A stretch of 64,000 bases of DNA from Streptomyces narbonensis (GTDB lineage: Bacteria; Actinomycetota; Actinomycetes; Streptomycetales; Streptomycetaceae): assembly GCF_014649015.1 (NCBI RefSeq), contig NZ_BMSF01000003.1, forward strand, positions 1 through 64,000, written 5' to 3'. Under the pieces are notes generated by a model. That model saw nothing but the letters and a program-made list of their open reading frames with translations. It ran no database searches and was not told the DNA's origin. Positions 34,684 to 43,213 of the stretch are shown here, in pieces. How positions within the stretch are numbered: the first letter of the stretch is position 1; the number at the start of each line of letters is the position of its first letter. The translations under genes and the position numbers were made by a program.

Positions 34684-35364
34684 TCAGACGGTTGTACGAC
34701 GTTCACCGTACATCGCGGAGAGCACTCCCACCGTCAGCAGGTACTGCGCCGCGATGTAGGTCAGCATGACCCAGAAGTCGGGCGCCGGCAGCTGGGGCCA
34801 CTCGGCGACGCCGGTGGCGATGAGCGTGTCGGACAGCAGGAACAGGGCGCCGCCGAGGCCGGCCAGGAGGCCGAGGGCGCTCGCGCGGTACGCCATCGCG
34901 GTGAGCAGCAGCGAGTACCCGGCGACGGGGATCCGCAGCTCGGCGGGGAGGTCGGGCCAGAGGAGCGCGATCGTGGTCAGCAGCGCGACGGCGTATCCGG
35001 CGCCGAGGAGCGGAGACGTGCGCCTCCGCCCGAAGTGGAGCAGATAGCAGACGTGCCCGACGGCGAAGGAGCCCATCCCGACGAGGAAGGCCCAGTCGGC
35101 GTCGGAGAGCAGGAAGAGGTCGCCGCCCCAGCCGAGCAGGAGCGCGGCGACCAGGAGCTTCGGGGCGCCCCTGGTGACGGCGTACGCGGCGAGCAGGGGC
35201 ATCAGGAGCGGCTTGGCCAGCTGGTGGCCCAGCTCGGCGCCCGCGAGGAGCGAGCCCAGGTCGACGGCCGCGGCGAGGCCGAAGGCGGCGAGCAGGGCCT
35301 GGGAAGCGGACGAGGAGGTCGGGGAGAGCGGGACGGCTCGGGCCGCCGTTTCTTCGGTGCTCAT
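34684..35364 (-). CDS. Lysoplasmalogenase-family (TMEM86/YhhN) membrane protein
   Basis: A 226-residue membrane protein with about eight helices, with the YhhN/TMEM86 features KPLLMPLLAAYAV, GWGGDLFLLSD and LFLLSDTLIA, where Asp residues in the helices are the likely active site. Eukaryotic TMEM86 hydrolyses the vinyl-ether bond of lysoplasmalogen; activity in actinobacteria is not shown. ATG 35364 overlaps the stop of the sterol-desaturase gene by four bases (ATGA), so the two lipid-related genes are coupled. The very long open frame upstream of this ATG is a shadow. Confidence 0.88.
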   Translation of the reverse strand: MSTEETAARAVPLSPTSSSASQALLAAFGLAAAVDLGSLLAGAELGHQLAKPLLMPLLAAYAVTRGAPKLLVAALLLGWGGDLFLLSDADWAFLVGMGSFAVGHVCYLLHFGRRRTSPLLGAGYAVALLTTIALLWPDLPAELRIPVAGYSLLLTAMAYRASALGLLAGLGGALFLLSDTLIATGVAEWPQLPAPDFWVMLTYIAAQYLLTVGVLSAMYGERRTTV

Positions 35365-36242
35365 GCCGCCGCCTCCGGCGTCGCGCCGGACCGCGGGGAC
35401 TGTTCCCGCACGGGTCCCGGTTGCCAGCCCGGGCCGCGGAAGACCCGGCCGGCCCGCTCGCGCCAGTCGCGCGCGGAGCGGACGTCGCGGGCGATGGCGG
35501 CGTACTCGTGGGTGGCGACGCGCAGGGGGTTGTACGTCTCGATGTTCTTGGTGAGCCCGTAGACGGGCCGGTCGGTCTCGCCGACCCAGGAGCCGAACAC
35601 CCGGTCCCAGACGATGAGGATCCCGCCGAAGTTCCGGTCCAGGTAGCCGCCCTGGGAGGCGTGGTGGACGCGGTGGTGGGACGGGGTGTTGAGGACGTAC
35701 TCGAAGGGGCGCGGCAGCTTGCCGACCCGCTCGGTGTGGATCCAGAACTGGTAGACGAGGTTGACCGAGGAGCAGAAGGCGAGCGCGGCCGGGTGGACGC
35801 CGAGCGCGATCATCGGCAGGTAGAAGGGCCAGGAGGTGAAACCGGTCCAGGGCTGGCGCAGGGCGGTGGAGAGGTTGAACCTGCGGCTGCTGTGGTGCAC
35901 GACGTGGCTGGCCCACAGGACGCGGATGACGTGGTGCCCGCGGTGCGACCAGTAGTAGAAGAAGTCCTGGGCGAGCAGCATCAGCGGGATCGTCCACCAC
36001 AGGACGGGCGCGCGGAGCGGAGTGAGCTCGTGGACGGCGGCGTAGATCGCGACGATCGGGATCTTCCACACGAGGTCGACGAAGAGGCTCCCGAGTCCCA
36101 TGCCGATGCTGGTGGCGGCGTCCTTGGCCTCGTACCCGGCGGCGTCGTCGTCGGGGCGGAGGCGGTAGCTGACCATCTCGACGACGGTGAGCAGGACGAA
36201 CGCCGGTATGGACCAGAGCACGACATCGGGCAGGTTCGGCAT
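35361..36242 (-). CDS. Sterol desaturase/fatty-acid hydroxylase superfamily protein
   Basis: A 293-residue membrane di-iron oxygenase. Four histidine clusters are visible: YYWSHRGHH, ASHVVHHSS, and NTPSHHRVHHAS, with helices around them (VVLWSIPAFVLLTVVEMV; WTIPLMLLAQDFFYYW). It hydroxylates or desaturates a lipid with O2; the substrate is unknown. Coupled to a lysoplasmalogenase-like gene, which hints at ether or hopanoid-type lipid metabolism, an inference only. I chose ATG 36242 (MPNLPDVVLW), seven bases after a TACCGT -10-like box; an earlier ATG (36320) would add 26 residues and a doubtful extra region. Confidence 0.87.
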   Translation of the reverse strand: MPNLPDVVLWSIPAFVLLTVVEMVSYRLRPDDDAAGYEAKDAATSIGMGLGSLFVDLVWKIPIVAIYAAVHELTPLRAPVLWWTIPLMLLAQDFFYYWSHRGHHVIRVLWASHVVHHSSRRFNLSTALRQPWTGFTSWPFYLPMIALGVHPAALAFCSSVNLVYQFWIHTERVGKLPRPFEYVLNTPSHHRVHHASQGGYLDRNFGGILIVWDRVFGSWVGETDRPVYGLTKNIETYNPLRVATHEYAAIARDVRSARDWRERAGRVFRGPGWQPGPVREQSPRSGATPEAAA

Positions 36243-36347
36243 GCCGATGACGGTAGGGGTGAGGGTCGGGGTGCGGATAGACGTGGTTACCAACAAGTAT
36301 GCGAGACGAGTTGTCAGCAAGCCTTGGAACCTTCTGACAAGACACCC

Positions 36348-37076
36348 CTAGATTCCCGTCGCCCCCAGCAACGAACCCGCGCCGTAGGTGACCGCCATGG
36401 CCAGGGCGCCGCCCGCCACGTTCCGGAGGATGGCACGGCCGGCGGGGGCCTCGCCCAGGCGGGCGCTCCACCAGCCGGTGAAGGTCAGGGCCGCGAGGAC
36501 GCTGACGACCGTGACCCAGAGGCGGGCGGAGGCCGGGGGCAGGACGATCGCGAGGAGGGGCAGCAGGGCGCCGACGGTGAAGGCGAGGAAGCTCGCGGCG
36601 GCCGCGTGCCAGGGGATCGTGAGCCGGTCCGGGTCGATGCCCAGCTCCACGCGCGCGTGGGCGCGCAGGGCGTCGCGCTCGGTGAGCTGTTCGGCGGCCT
36701 CGCGGGCCACGTCGGCGGAGAGGCCGCGGGCCGCCAGGAGGCCGGTCAGCTCGGCGAGTTCCGCTTCCGGGTCCTCCCGCAGTTCGCGCTTCTCCTGCGC
36801 GAGGGCGGCCTCCTCGGAGTCGCGCTGGGTGGAGACCGAGACGTACTCCCCCGCCGCCATCGACATCGATCCGGCGAGCAGTCCCGCGAGACCGGCGGTG
36901 AGCAGCGCCGCCTGGGACTCGGTGGCCCCGGCGACGCCGACGACGAGGCCCGCGGTGGAGACGACTCCGTCGTTGGCTCCGAGCACGGCCGCCCGGAGCC
37001 AGTTGAGACGGGAGCCGAGGCCTCCGCCGTGGGCCTCGTGTGCGGATGCGTCGATGTCCTCGGGTGCGTCGGTCAC
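36348..37076 (-). CDS. VIT1/CCC1-family transporter
   Basis: A 242-residue membrane protein of the vacuolar iron transporter-like family. LNWLRAAVLGANDGVVSTAGLV near the N-terminus and LLAGSMSMAAGEYVSVSTQRDSEEA are hallmarks. A cytosolic acidic region (about 90-150) resembles the metal-binding domain between helices 2 and 3, and three helices follow. It could move Fe2+ or Mn2+. It is 25 bases upstream of nothing on its own side; the amidohydrolase operon ends just before its start, so it may be read through from that operon. Confidence 0.9.
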   Translation of the reverse strand: MTDAPEDIDASAHEAHGGGLGSRLNWLRAAVLGANDGVVSTAGLVVGVAGATESQAALLTAGLAGLLAGSMSMAAGEYVSVSTQRDSEEAALAQEKRELREDPEAELAELTGLLAARGLSADVAREAAEQLTERDALRAHARVELGIDPDRLTIPWHAAAASFLAFTVGALLPLLAIVLPPASARLWVTVVSVLAALTFTGWWSARLGEAPAGRAILRNVAGGALAMAVTYGAGSLLGATGI

Positions 37077-37100
37077 GTCAGGAGCGTCGCACCCGGCGGG

Positions 37101-38324
37101 TCACCAGACGCGTACCGACCCGCCCGGGGCGAAGGCCGGGCTGGTGGCGCCCGCGGGGACCTCCTTCAGGGGTTCAGCGACCTCCTCGACCGTCGGCCCG
37201 TGGACGGCGGCGAGGGCGTCGAGCAGCCGGAGGTCGAAGCCGTAGACGCGGGCGGCGTTGCCCCCCACCATGGCGGCCACCTCCTCCCTGGGGAGGCCCG
37301 CGTAGGCGATGCGGAGGCCTTCGCGGGAGTACGGGGTGGTGCCCTCGTCGTGCGGGTAGTCGGTGCCCCACATGATCTTGTCCAGGCCGATCCGCTCGCG
37401 CAGCGGCACCTCGTGCGGGCGCATGAAGCTCGCGCCCACGAAGCAGTTGTCGCGCCAGACCTCGCTGGGGCCCTTGCCCATGGACTCCGCGAGCCCGGCG
37501 CCGAACTTGGACTCGGCGGTGGAGGCCTTCGTCGCGGCCGACACCAGACGCCCGTGGTAGTAGTCCAGCATGTCGAGCACGCCAGGGATCCAGCCCGAGC
37601 CCTGTTCGGTCAGGACCAGCTTGAGCCCCGGGTGGCGCCGGAACGCACCGCCGAAGACCAGGTGCCACAGGGCCCGGTGGGAGAACCACGTCGTCTCGAC
37701 CATGAAGACGGCGCGGGCCGCCGGCTCCTCCCCGAGCGGCGGCGACGCCGAACCGCCATGGTGGTTGACCGGCACGTCCAACTCCGCGCAGACCGCCCAG
37801 ATCGGGTCGTACGTCTCCGAGTACAGCTCCGGGACGGGCGAGCCCGGCGGGACACCGGGGAGCAGGATGCCGCCGGTGAGCCCCGCCTCGCGGGTGCGGC
37901 GGATCTCCGCGGCCGCCGCCTCCACGTCGTTGAGGAGGATCTGCGCCACGCCCGCCCTGCGCCCCGGCGCGTCCGCGCAGAAGTCGGCCAGCCAGCGGTT
38001 GTGCGCCTGGAGCCCGGCCCAGCGCTGCTCGTACTCGGCGCGGGTGGGCGGCTGCGCCATCAGCGAGGCCTTGGGGAAGAACGGCGGGATGGTGTTGGGG
38101 AAGACGACCTCGGCGACGACGCCGTCCTGCTCCAGCTCGCTCAGCCGGCGCTGCGAGTTCCAGTTGCGGTCGGCGGTGTCGGCCAGGAGGTCCTCGTACG
38201 GGTTGACGTACGTCGCCGCCCAGGCGTCGAAGTCGTCGTGGTGCTTCTTCTCCAGGTACGGCCGGTAGTCCAGCAGGTCGGCGCCCGCGTGGCAGTCGGC
38301 CGAGATGACGGTGTACCTGTCCAT
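37101..38324 (-). CDS. Amidohydrolase (COG2159, amidohydrolase_2), copy 1
   Basis: A 407-residue TIM-barrel metal-dependent hydrolase or decarboxylase. It opens MDRYTVISADCHAGADLLDY, where DxH-type metal ligands replace the HxH of classical amidohydrolases. Further signs are PVNHHGGSASPP (metal His), ESGW-like VLTEQGSGWIPG, and IMWGTDYPHDEGTTPYS, whose Asp is the final ligand. Relatives include ACMSD-like decarboxylases. ATG 38324 has GGGGGGCGAG upstream; ATG 38339, touching the stop of the upstream paralogue (TGATG), is the alternative. Last gene of the TetR-divergent operon. Substrate unknown. Confidence 0.87.
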   Translation of the reverse strand: MDRYTVISADCHAGADLLDYRPYLEKKHHDDFDAWAATYVNPYEDLLADTADRNWNSQRRLSELEQDGVVAEVVFPNTIPPFFPKASLMAQPPTRAEYEQRWAGLQAHNRWLADFCADAPGRRAGVAQILLNDVEAAAAEIRRTREAGLTGGILLPGVPPGSPVPELYSETYDPIWAVCAELDVPVNHHGGSASPPLGEEPAARAVFMVETTWFSHRALWHLVFGGAFRRHPGLKLVLTEQGSGWIPGVLDMLDYYHGRLVSAATKASTAESKFGAGLAESMGKGPSEVWRDNCFVGASFMRPHEVPLRERIGLDKIMWGTDYPHDEGTTPYSREGLRIAYAGLPREEVAAMVGGNAARVYGFDLRLLDALAAVHGPTVEEVAEPLKEVPAGATSPAFAPGGSVRVW

Positions 38325-38338
38325 CGGCTCGCCCCCCA

Positions 38339-39622
38339 TCAGTTCGTCCCGAGGACCGGGAAGTCGTTCTCGGTCAGCCAGTGGCGGCCCACCTCGCGCG
38401 AGCGGGCCCAGGAGGCCTCCACGGCCGCCTGGTCGGCCGACTGGCCGAGGTCGGCGGGGGTGGGGCCGATCCGGCGGGCGATCGGTTCAAGGGCCGGCAG
38501 GTCGAAACCGAAGACCTCCGCCGCCGCGAGCCCCAGCATCCGCCGGGTCTCCGCCACGGGGATGTCGTGGAAGGTGTTCCGCAGCCACGCGCGCGTGGCG
38601 GGCCAGGTCCCCTCCGGGTGCGGGAAGTCCGAACCCCACAGGATGTTGTCGACGCCGATCTCGTAGCGCTGGGCGAGCTCGCGCCGCTTGGTGTTGGTCG
38701 CGCAGACGAAGACCTGCCGGTCCAGGTACTCGCTCGGCGGCCGCTTCAACTCCGCGAACGGGGACAGCTTCTTGCCGCCGTGCGCGCCGAGGTAGAGCCG
38801 GTCCATGAACCAGAGCAGGTTGGGCAGCCACCAGCAGCCGGACTCGGCGACGCCGAACCTCAGGCCGGGGTGGCGCTCGAAGACCCCGGACCAGAGCAGG
38901 AACCAGAGGGGCCTGGCCGGCCAGAAGGTGACCTCGGAGACGTAGATCCCGAGGTGGTCGCCGTACTCCTCGCGGGGCGCGGCGCCGGAGTGGGTGACGA
39001 CCGGCATGCCGGTCTCGGCGGCGGCCGCCCACACGGGGTCGTACCGCCGGTCGTGGTACGGAGCCTTGTCGACCCACATGGAGGGGATCATGAGCGCGCC
39101 CAGTCCGGACTCCTTGGCCCGGTGGATCTCGGCGACGACCTCGACGGGGTCGGCGGTGACGGGGAGCAGCGCCACCCCGCAGTGCCGCTCGGGATTCTGA
39201 CCGACGAACTCGGCGAGCCAGCGGTTGTGCGCCTTCGCGCCCGCCATGCCGAGCACCGGGTCCTGGTCGCCGGAGAGGCCGAGGCCCACGCCGAAGGGAG
39301 CGGCGGTCTGGCTGTCGACGGCGTCCGCGTCGGGGAAGACGACCTCGGCCGCGACCCCGTCGCCGTCGAGTTCCTTGAGCCGCTGGGCGGCGTCCCAGCC
39401 GCCGCGCAGCCCCTCCTCGTTGTCGTGGAACCACTTGTCGGCGAAGGCCTCGTTGCGCACGCCGAGGCGGGTCATCGCCTCGCGGCGCGCGTCGCGGCCG
39501 GCGAGGAACTCGTCGAAGGCGCGGTGGTGGCGGGACTCCAGATAGGGCCGGTACTGCTCGGTGGGCAGTCCGGCGTGACAGTCGGAGGAGATGATCAGAT
39601 AGGGATCCTCGTACGTCGTCAT
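38339..39622 (-). CDS. Amidohydrolase (COG2159, amidohydrolase_2), copy 2
   Basis: A 427-residue paralogue of the next gene. It opens MTTYEDPYLIISSDCHAGLP and shares the metal sites: PVVTHSGAAPREE, GVAESGCWWLPNLLWF and ILWGSDFPHPEGTWP. The pair differs enough (insertions around residues 90-110 and in the middle) to suggest related but distinct substrates, or a hetero-oligomer. ATG 39622 is preceded by GAGGGGCG; an ATG at 39655 would overlap the upstream SDR. Genes in this operon touch or nearly touch, so they are translated together. Confidence 0.87.
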   Translation of the reverse strand: MTTYEDPYLIISSDCHAGLPTEQYRPYLESRHHRAFDEFLAGRDARREAMTRLGVRNEAFADKWFHDNEEGLRGGWDAAQRLKELDGDGVAAEVVFPDADAVDSQTAAPFGVGLGLSGDQDPVLGMAGAKAHNRWLAEFVGQNPERHCGVALLPVTADPVEVVAEIHRAKESGLGALMIPSMWVDKAPYHDRRYDPVWAAAAETGMPVVTHSGAAPREEYGDHLGIYVSEVTFWPARPLWFLLWSGVFERHPGLRFGVAESGCWWLPNLLWFMDRLYLGAHGGKKLSPFAELKRPPSEYLDRQVFVCATNTKRRELAQRYEIGVDNILWGSDFPHPEGTWPATRAWLRNTFHDIPVAETRRMLGLAAAEVFGFDLPALEPIARRIGPTPADLGQSADQAAVEASWARSREVGRHWLTENDFPVLGTN

Positions 39623-39635
39623 GGCGGTACGCCCC

Positions 39636-40580
39636 TCAGTCACGGTCTCGGTCACGGTCTCGGTCTGGGTCCTGCTCCTGGTCCCGGTCCTGGTCCCGGT
39701 CGAGGATGAAGCTCTCCAGGTACGACGGGTTGGCGCGGTCGAGCATCGACCGCGAGCGCGCCCGGATCTGGCCGTCGCTGTGCTCGCTCTCCGGCAGCAT
39801 CCAGAACCGGTCGGCGCGGATGCCCTCGACGACCAGCTCGGCGACGTCCTCCACCGGGGTGAAGGCGATCTCCTGCCCGGCCTCCTTCATCGCGGCCTCC
39901 CACTGGTCGAGGCTGCGGTACGGGCTCCTGCGCGGGCGCTCCTTCGCGAAGCGCTCGGGCCGGTTGCGGTGCGACTCCCACAGGCCGGTGCGGAGCATGT
40001 GCGGGCCGGGGAAGAGCACGGAGGCGCCCACGCGCGCGTGCTCGGCCCGCAGGTGGGCGTAGAGCGATTCGGTCATCGTGACGACGGCCGCCTTGGTGAC
40101 CGCGTACACGGAGGCGGTGGGCAGCGGGGCGATGCCGCCGTCGGCGGAGGAGGTGTTGACGACGTGGCCCGGCTCGCCGCTCGCGATCATGCGCGGGAGG
40201 AAGGCCTGGATGCCGTGGAAGACTCCCCAGACGTTGACGGAGAACGCCCATTTCCAGTCGTTCGGTTCGTGCTCCCACATCCGGCCCTCGGCGCCGGAGC
40301 CGACCCCGGCGTTGTTGCAGAGGACGTGGACGGCGCCGAAGGTGTCGTACGCCGCGTCCGCGAGGGCCCGGACCTCCTCGGGGTCGGAGACGTCGACCGT
40401 GCGGGCGAGGATCTGCGCCCCGTCCTCCATCAGCTCGTCGGCGGCCTCCGCGAGGGCGCCCGGCTCGACGTCCCCGAGGACGACGGACATGCCCTCGGCG
40501 GCGAAGCGGCGGGCCATGGCGAGCCCGATGCCGCTCGCCGCGCCCGTGACGACGGCGACCTGTCCCGCGCGCAGCTCCAT
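39636..40580 (-). CDS. SDR oxidoreductase with acidic/basic repeat tail
   Basis: A 314-residue short-chain dehydrogenase. TGAASGIGLA cofactor motif (about 12-21), DVEPG at the second strand end (NAD preference), NNAGVG, catalytic Ser in NTSSADGG and Tyr/Lys in YAVTKAAVV. It is longer than typical (about 250) and ends in a run of Arg/Asp/Gln (DRDQDRDQEQDPDRDRDRDR) coded by a simple ggtccc/ggtctc-type repeat. Its ATG overlaps the stop of the decarboxylase-like gene by one base (TGATG). Substrate unknown; it is the redox member of this operon. Confidence 0.88.
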   Translation of the reverse strand: MELRAGQVAVVTGAASGIGLAMARRFAAEGMSVVLGDVEPGALAEAADELMEDGAQILARTVDVSDPEEVRALADAAYDTFGAVHVLCNNAGVGSGAEGRMWEHEPNDWKWAFSVNVWGVFHGIQAFLPRMIASGEPGHVVNTSSADGGIAPLPTASVYAVTKAAVVTMTESLYAHLRAEHARVGASVLFPGPHMLRTGLWESHRNRPERFAKERPRRSPYRSLDQWEAAMKEAGQEIAFTPVEDVAELVVEGIRADRFWMLPESEHSDGQIRARSRSMLDRANPSYLESFILDRDQDRDQEQDPDRDRDRDRD

Positions 40581-41377
40581 CAGACACTCCCTTCCGGGGG
40601 GCCGTCGAGGATCTGCAGCGGGTCGTCGTACCGCTGGTGGATGTAGGGCAGCAGCGCCTGCGCGGAGACGCGTTCGGCGACCGTGCCCCGCTGGTCGGTG
40701 GTCTTCTCGCCGATCGTGATCTCGACGAGCCGGCGTACGGGAAGGTCGGCCACCGGGTCGTACATGGACTCGCGCAGGACCACGTCCCCGGTGACCCGCT
40801 CCAGCTTCCGCACCTTCTCGTTGCGGACGCAGTGGACGAGGACGGGGTCGGCGTCGAAGCCGGTGCCGTCGACGCCCGGCAGGAACTTGAAGTAGAAGTC
40901 GGTCTTCTCGACGGGCTCCGGCAGCGGCAGCGGGCCGGAGACGGCGCCGCGCACCTCGACGAAGGCGATGCCGTGCCGGGCCAGGGCCGCGCGGACGACG
41001 AGTCCTTCGCGCTCCACGGTGACCTCGCCCAGCTTCTTCGGTTCGCCGAAGACCTCGCGCCCGCCGATCAGGGCGCGCTCGTGGGTCATCGGCATGACCA
41101 GCGGGTACCAGCCCTCGCGGTCGCCGTGGGCGGCGGCGACCGCCACGGAGCCGGCGCCCAGGGGGTAGCCGGGGAGGTCGACCTGGCTGATGTTGGCGCG
41201 GACGAGCGGGCGTGCCGTGGGTTTCAGCGGGGGCGGCAGGATCGCCGCGACGACGTCGGGGTCGGTCTCCCAGACGGCGACCACTCCCGTGGACCAGATG
41301 TCGGGGAGCTTCGCGCTCTTCGTGCGCGCCGCCGCGATCTCGGCGTCGGTGCGCGCCCCGTACCGTACTCGTGCCAT
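40580..41377 (-). CDS. Acetoacetate decarboxylase (ADC) family protein
   Basis: A 265-residue ADC-superfamily protein. The Schiff-base lysine segment is visible as GGREVFGEPKKLGEVTVERE, and the barrel strands around it (ANISQVDLPGYPLGAGSVAV, YPLVMPMTHERALIG) match the family. Members decarboxylate acetoacetate or act as aldolases and dehydratases on larger oxo-acids; which applies here is unknown. ATG 41377 follows GAAGGGTGG. First gene of the four-gene operon divergent from a TetR regulator; a TGTAAC-ACA-GTTACA operator lies 41 bases upstream. Confidence 0.85.
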   Translation of the reverse strand: MARVRYGARTDAEIAAARTKSAKLPDIWSTGVVAVWETDPDVVAAILPPPLKPTARPLVRANISQVDLPGYPLGAGSVAVAAAHGDREGWYPLVMPMTHERALIGGREVFGEPKKLGEVTVEREGLVVRAALARHGIAFVEVRGAVSGPLPLPEPVEKTDFYFKFLPGVDGTGFDADPVLVHCVRNEKVRKLERVTGDVVLRESMYDPVADLPVRRLVEITIGEKTTDQRGTVAERVSAQALLPYIHQRYDDPLQILDGPPEGSV

Positions 41378-41417
41378 GACGTACCACCCTTCGGGAAGGT
41401 CCCCCGGACAGTCGGCC

Positions 41418-41432
41418 TGTAACACAGTTACA
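41418..41432. promoter_or_regulatory. Candidate TetR operator
   Basis: TGTAAC-ACA-GTTACA, a perfect 6-bp inverted repeat with a 3-base centre, between the divergent TetR and ADC-family genes. Its A+T content stands out against its surroundings, and its form is typical of TetR-family sites. Confidence 0.7.
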
Positions 41433-41486
41433 CCGTCACCGATGAAGGGTAAAGACCCGTGCACGCCAAGGAGTTGGGGGAGAGTG

Positions 41487-42155
41487 ATGGCACGCTCGGC
41501 ACTGAGCCGCGACGAGGTCCTGGACACCGCGGCCGCCCTGGTGAGGGAGCACGGCCCGGCCGCCCTGACGATGCGCAGGCTCGCCGCCGAGCTGGGCACG
41601 GCGGTCACCTCGATCTACTGGCACGTCGGCAACCGGGAGTCGCTCCTCGACGCGCTCGTCACCCGCACGGTCACCGACCTGGGTACGATCCGGCCGCGGG
41701 GGACGACCCCCGCCGAGCGGATCGTCTCGGTCGCCCGCGCGCTCCGGCGCGCTCTGCGCGAGCGGCCGCACCTCGTGGCGATGGTCCACGAACGGGGTCT
41801 GACGGAGCGGATGTTCCTGCCGGCCCAGCGCGCCCTGGCCCATGAGGCCCACGCGGCGGGGCTGCGCGGGGCGCACGCGGCGCGGGCCGTCCGCGCGCTG
41901 CAGTTCCAGGTCGTCGGCTACGTCCTGGTGGAGCGCAACCGCGAGCGTGCCCCCGCCCAGTCCCCCGCCGAGGAGGAGCTGTGGCGCGCGGAGGCGGCCG
42001 GGTCGGACGCCGAGCTGGCCCGGGCCCTGGCGGCGCCGATCGACACCGAGGCGCTCTTCGTCGACTCGGTACGGGCGCTGGTGGACGGTCTGCTCGCCGG
42101 GGCCTCCGGGGACACCGGGGACGGCGCTGTCGGTCGCGGGCCGTATTCTCATTGA
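41487..42155 (+). CDS. TetR-family transcriptional regulator
   Basis: A 222-residue TetR protein with an N-terminal helix-turn-helix (about 5-50; SRDEVLDTAAALVREHGPAA and LAAELGTAVTSIYWHVGNRE) and a C-terminal helical ligand domain like TetR_C. GGGGGAGAG precedes ATG 41487. It is divergent from the ADC-SDR-amidohydrolase operon, with the palindrome between them, so it most likely represses that operon and itself in the absence of the substrate. The exonuclease gene starts two bases after its stop but appears to have its own promoter. Confidence 0.92.
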   Translation: MARSALSRDEVLDTAAALVREHGPAALTMRRLAAELGTAVTSIYWHVGNRESLLDALVTRTVTDLGTIRPRGTTPAERIVSVARALRRALRERPHLVAMVHERGLTERMFLPAQRALAHEAHAAGLRGAHAARAVRALQFQVVGYVLVERNRERAPAQSPAEEELWRAEAAGSDAELARALAAPIDTEALFVDSVRALVDGLLAGASGDTGDGAVGRGPYSH

Positions 42156-42157
42156 CC

Positions 42158-43150
42158 ATGCTCGACGACCGTACGACAGCAGCGACGTGGCCGGCCGCCT
42201 ACCCACAGGGGTACGCGGTCGTCGACGTGGAGACCACCGGCCTCGCCCGCGACGACCGGATAGTGTCGGCTGCCGTCTACCGGCTGGACGCCCAGGGGAA
42301 CGTCGAGGACCACTGGTACACGCTCGTCAATCCGGAGCGCGACCCCGGTCCCGTCTGGATCCACGGGCTGACCAGCGACGTCCTGGAGGGCGCGCCGCTC
42401 TTCCCGGAGATCGCGGCGGAGTTCGCGGCCCGGCTCGACGGCCGGGTCCTCGTCGCGCACAACGCGATGTTCGACTGGCAGATGATCGCCAGGGAGTACG
42501 CGCGCGCCGAGCGGACCGCGCCCGTGCGGCAGCGCCTGTGCACGATCGCGCTCGCCAAGGAACTGTCGCTGCCGCTGCCCAACCACAAGCTGGCGACGCT
42601 CGCCGCGCACTTCGGCGTCGTCCAGCAGCGCGCGCACAACGCGCTGGACGACGCGCGGGTCCTCGCCGAGGCGTTCCGGCCGAGCCTGCACGCGGCGGCC
42701 GAGCGGAACGTCCGGCTGCCGCTGCTGGAGTGCCGGCCGCTGACGGAGTGGGCCGGGGCCCCGGCGCAGCCCCGGATCGGCCACCAGGGTTCGTACGCGG
42801 CGCCGTCGTCGTCCGCGTACCGCATGAACTCCTGGCGCCCCTCCCGGAAGCGCCCCGCCTGCCCCTACCCCAACCCCGGGCGGTACGAGACGGACCGGCC
42901 GCTCAAGCAGGGCATGCGGGTGGCCTTCTCCGGCGACACCTCCGTCGACCGGGAGCTCCTGGAGGACCGCACGGTCGAGGCGGGGCTCCATGTCGCCACC
43001 AGCGTCTCCCGGCTGACGAGCCTGCTCGTCACGAACGACCCGGACGCGCCCACCTCCAAGACGCTGAAGGCCAAGTCCTTCGGGACGCCGGTCGTCGACG
43101 AGGCCGCCTACACGCAGCTGCTGCGGGACGTGGCCCCGGCAGACGGGTGA
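42158..43150 (+). CDS. DEDD (DnaQ-like) 3'-5' exonuclease with C-terminal BRCT-like region
   Basis: A 330-residue protein. The exonuclease domain is at about 18-180: ExoI VVDVETTGLARDD, ExoII VAHNAMFDWQM, ExoIII AHNALDDARVL, all four acidic residues plus His present, as in DNA polymerase III epsilon. A Ser/Pro-rich linker follows, then a C-terminal region (about 245-330; RVAFSGDTSVDRELLEDRTV, SLLVTNDP) that resembles a BRCT domain. Such exonuclease-BRCT proteins are common in actinobacteria and probably act in repair. A TATTCT box (42144-42149) eight bases before the ATG and lack of a ribosome site suggest a leaderless message starting inside the tetR end. Confidence 0.87.
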   Translation: MLDDRTTAATWPAAYPQGYAVVDVETTGLARDDRIVSAAVYRLDAQGNVEDHWYTLVNPERDPGPVWIHGLTSDVLEGAPLFPEIAAEFAARLDGRVLVAHNAMFDWQMIAREYARAERTAPVRQRLCTIALAKELSLPLPNHKLATLAAHFGVVQQRAHNALDDARVLAEAFRPSLHAAAERNVRLPLLECRPLTEWAGAPAQPRIGHQGSYAAPSSSAYRMNSWRPSRKRPACPYPNPGRYETDRPLKQGMRVAFSGDTSVDRELLEDRTVEAGLHVATSVSRLTSLLVTNDPDAPTSKTLKAKSFGTPVVDEAAYTQLLRDVAPADG

Positions 43151-43213
43151 CGCGCGGGGCCGGGTGGGCGTGGCTCGCCGCTCCCGCCCGCCGGGAGCTC
43201 CACCCTGTGGCGC

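Noticed and set aside
32212..35562. Open frame of 1116 codons on the plus strand
   Set aside because: It runs through the CoA transferase in another frame and antisense to the alcohol dehydrogenase and lysoplasmalogenase. Arg/Gly/Ala-rich composition and absence of domains mark it as a high-GC shadow.
35421..38666. Open frame of 1081 codons on the plus strand
   Set aside because: Antisense to the desaturase, VIT1 and amidohydrolase genes, which have clear domains; no domain in this frame.
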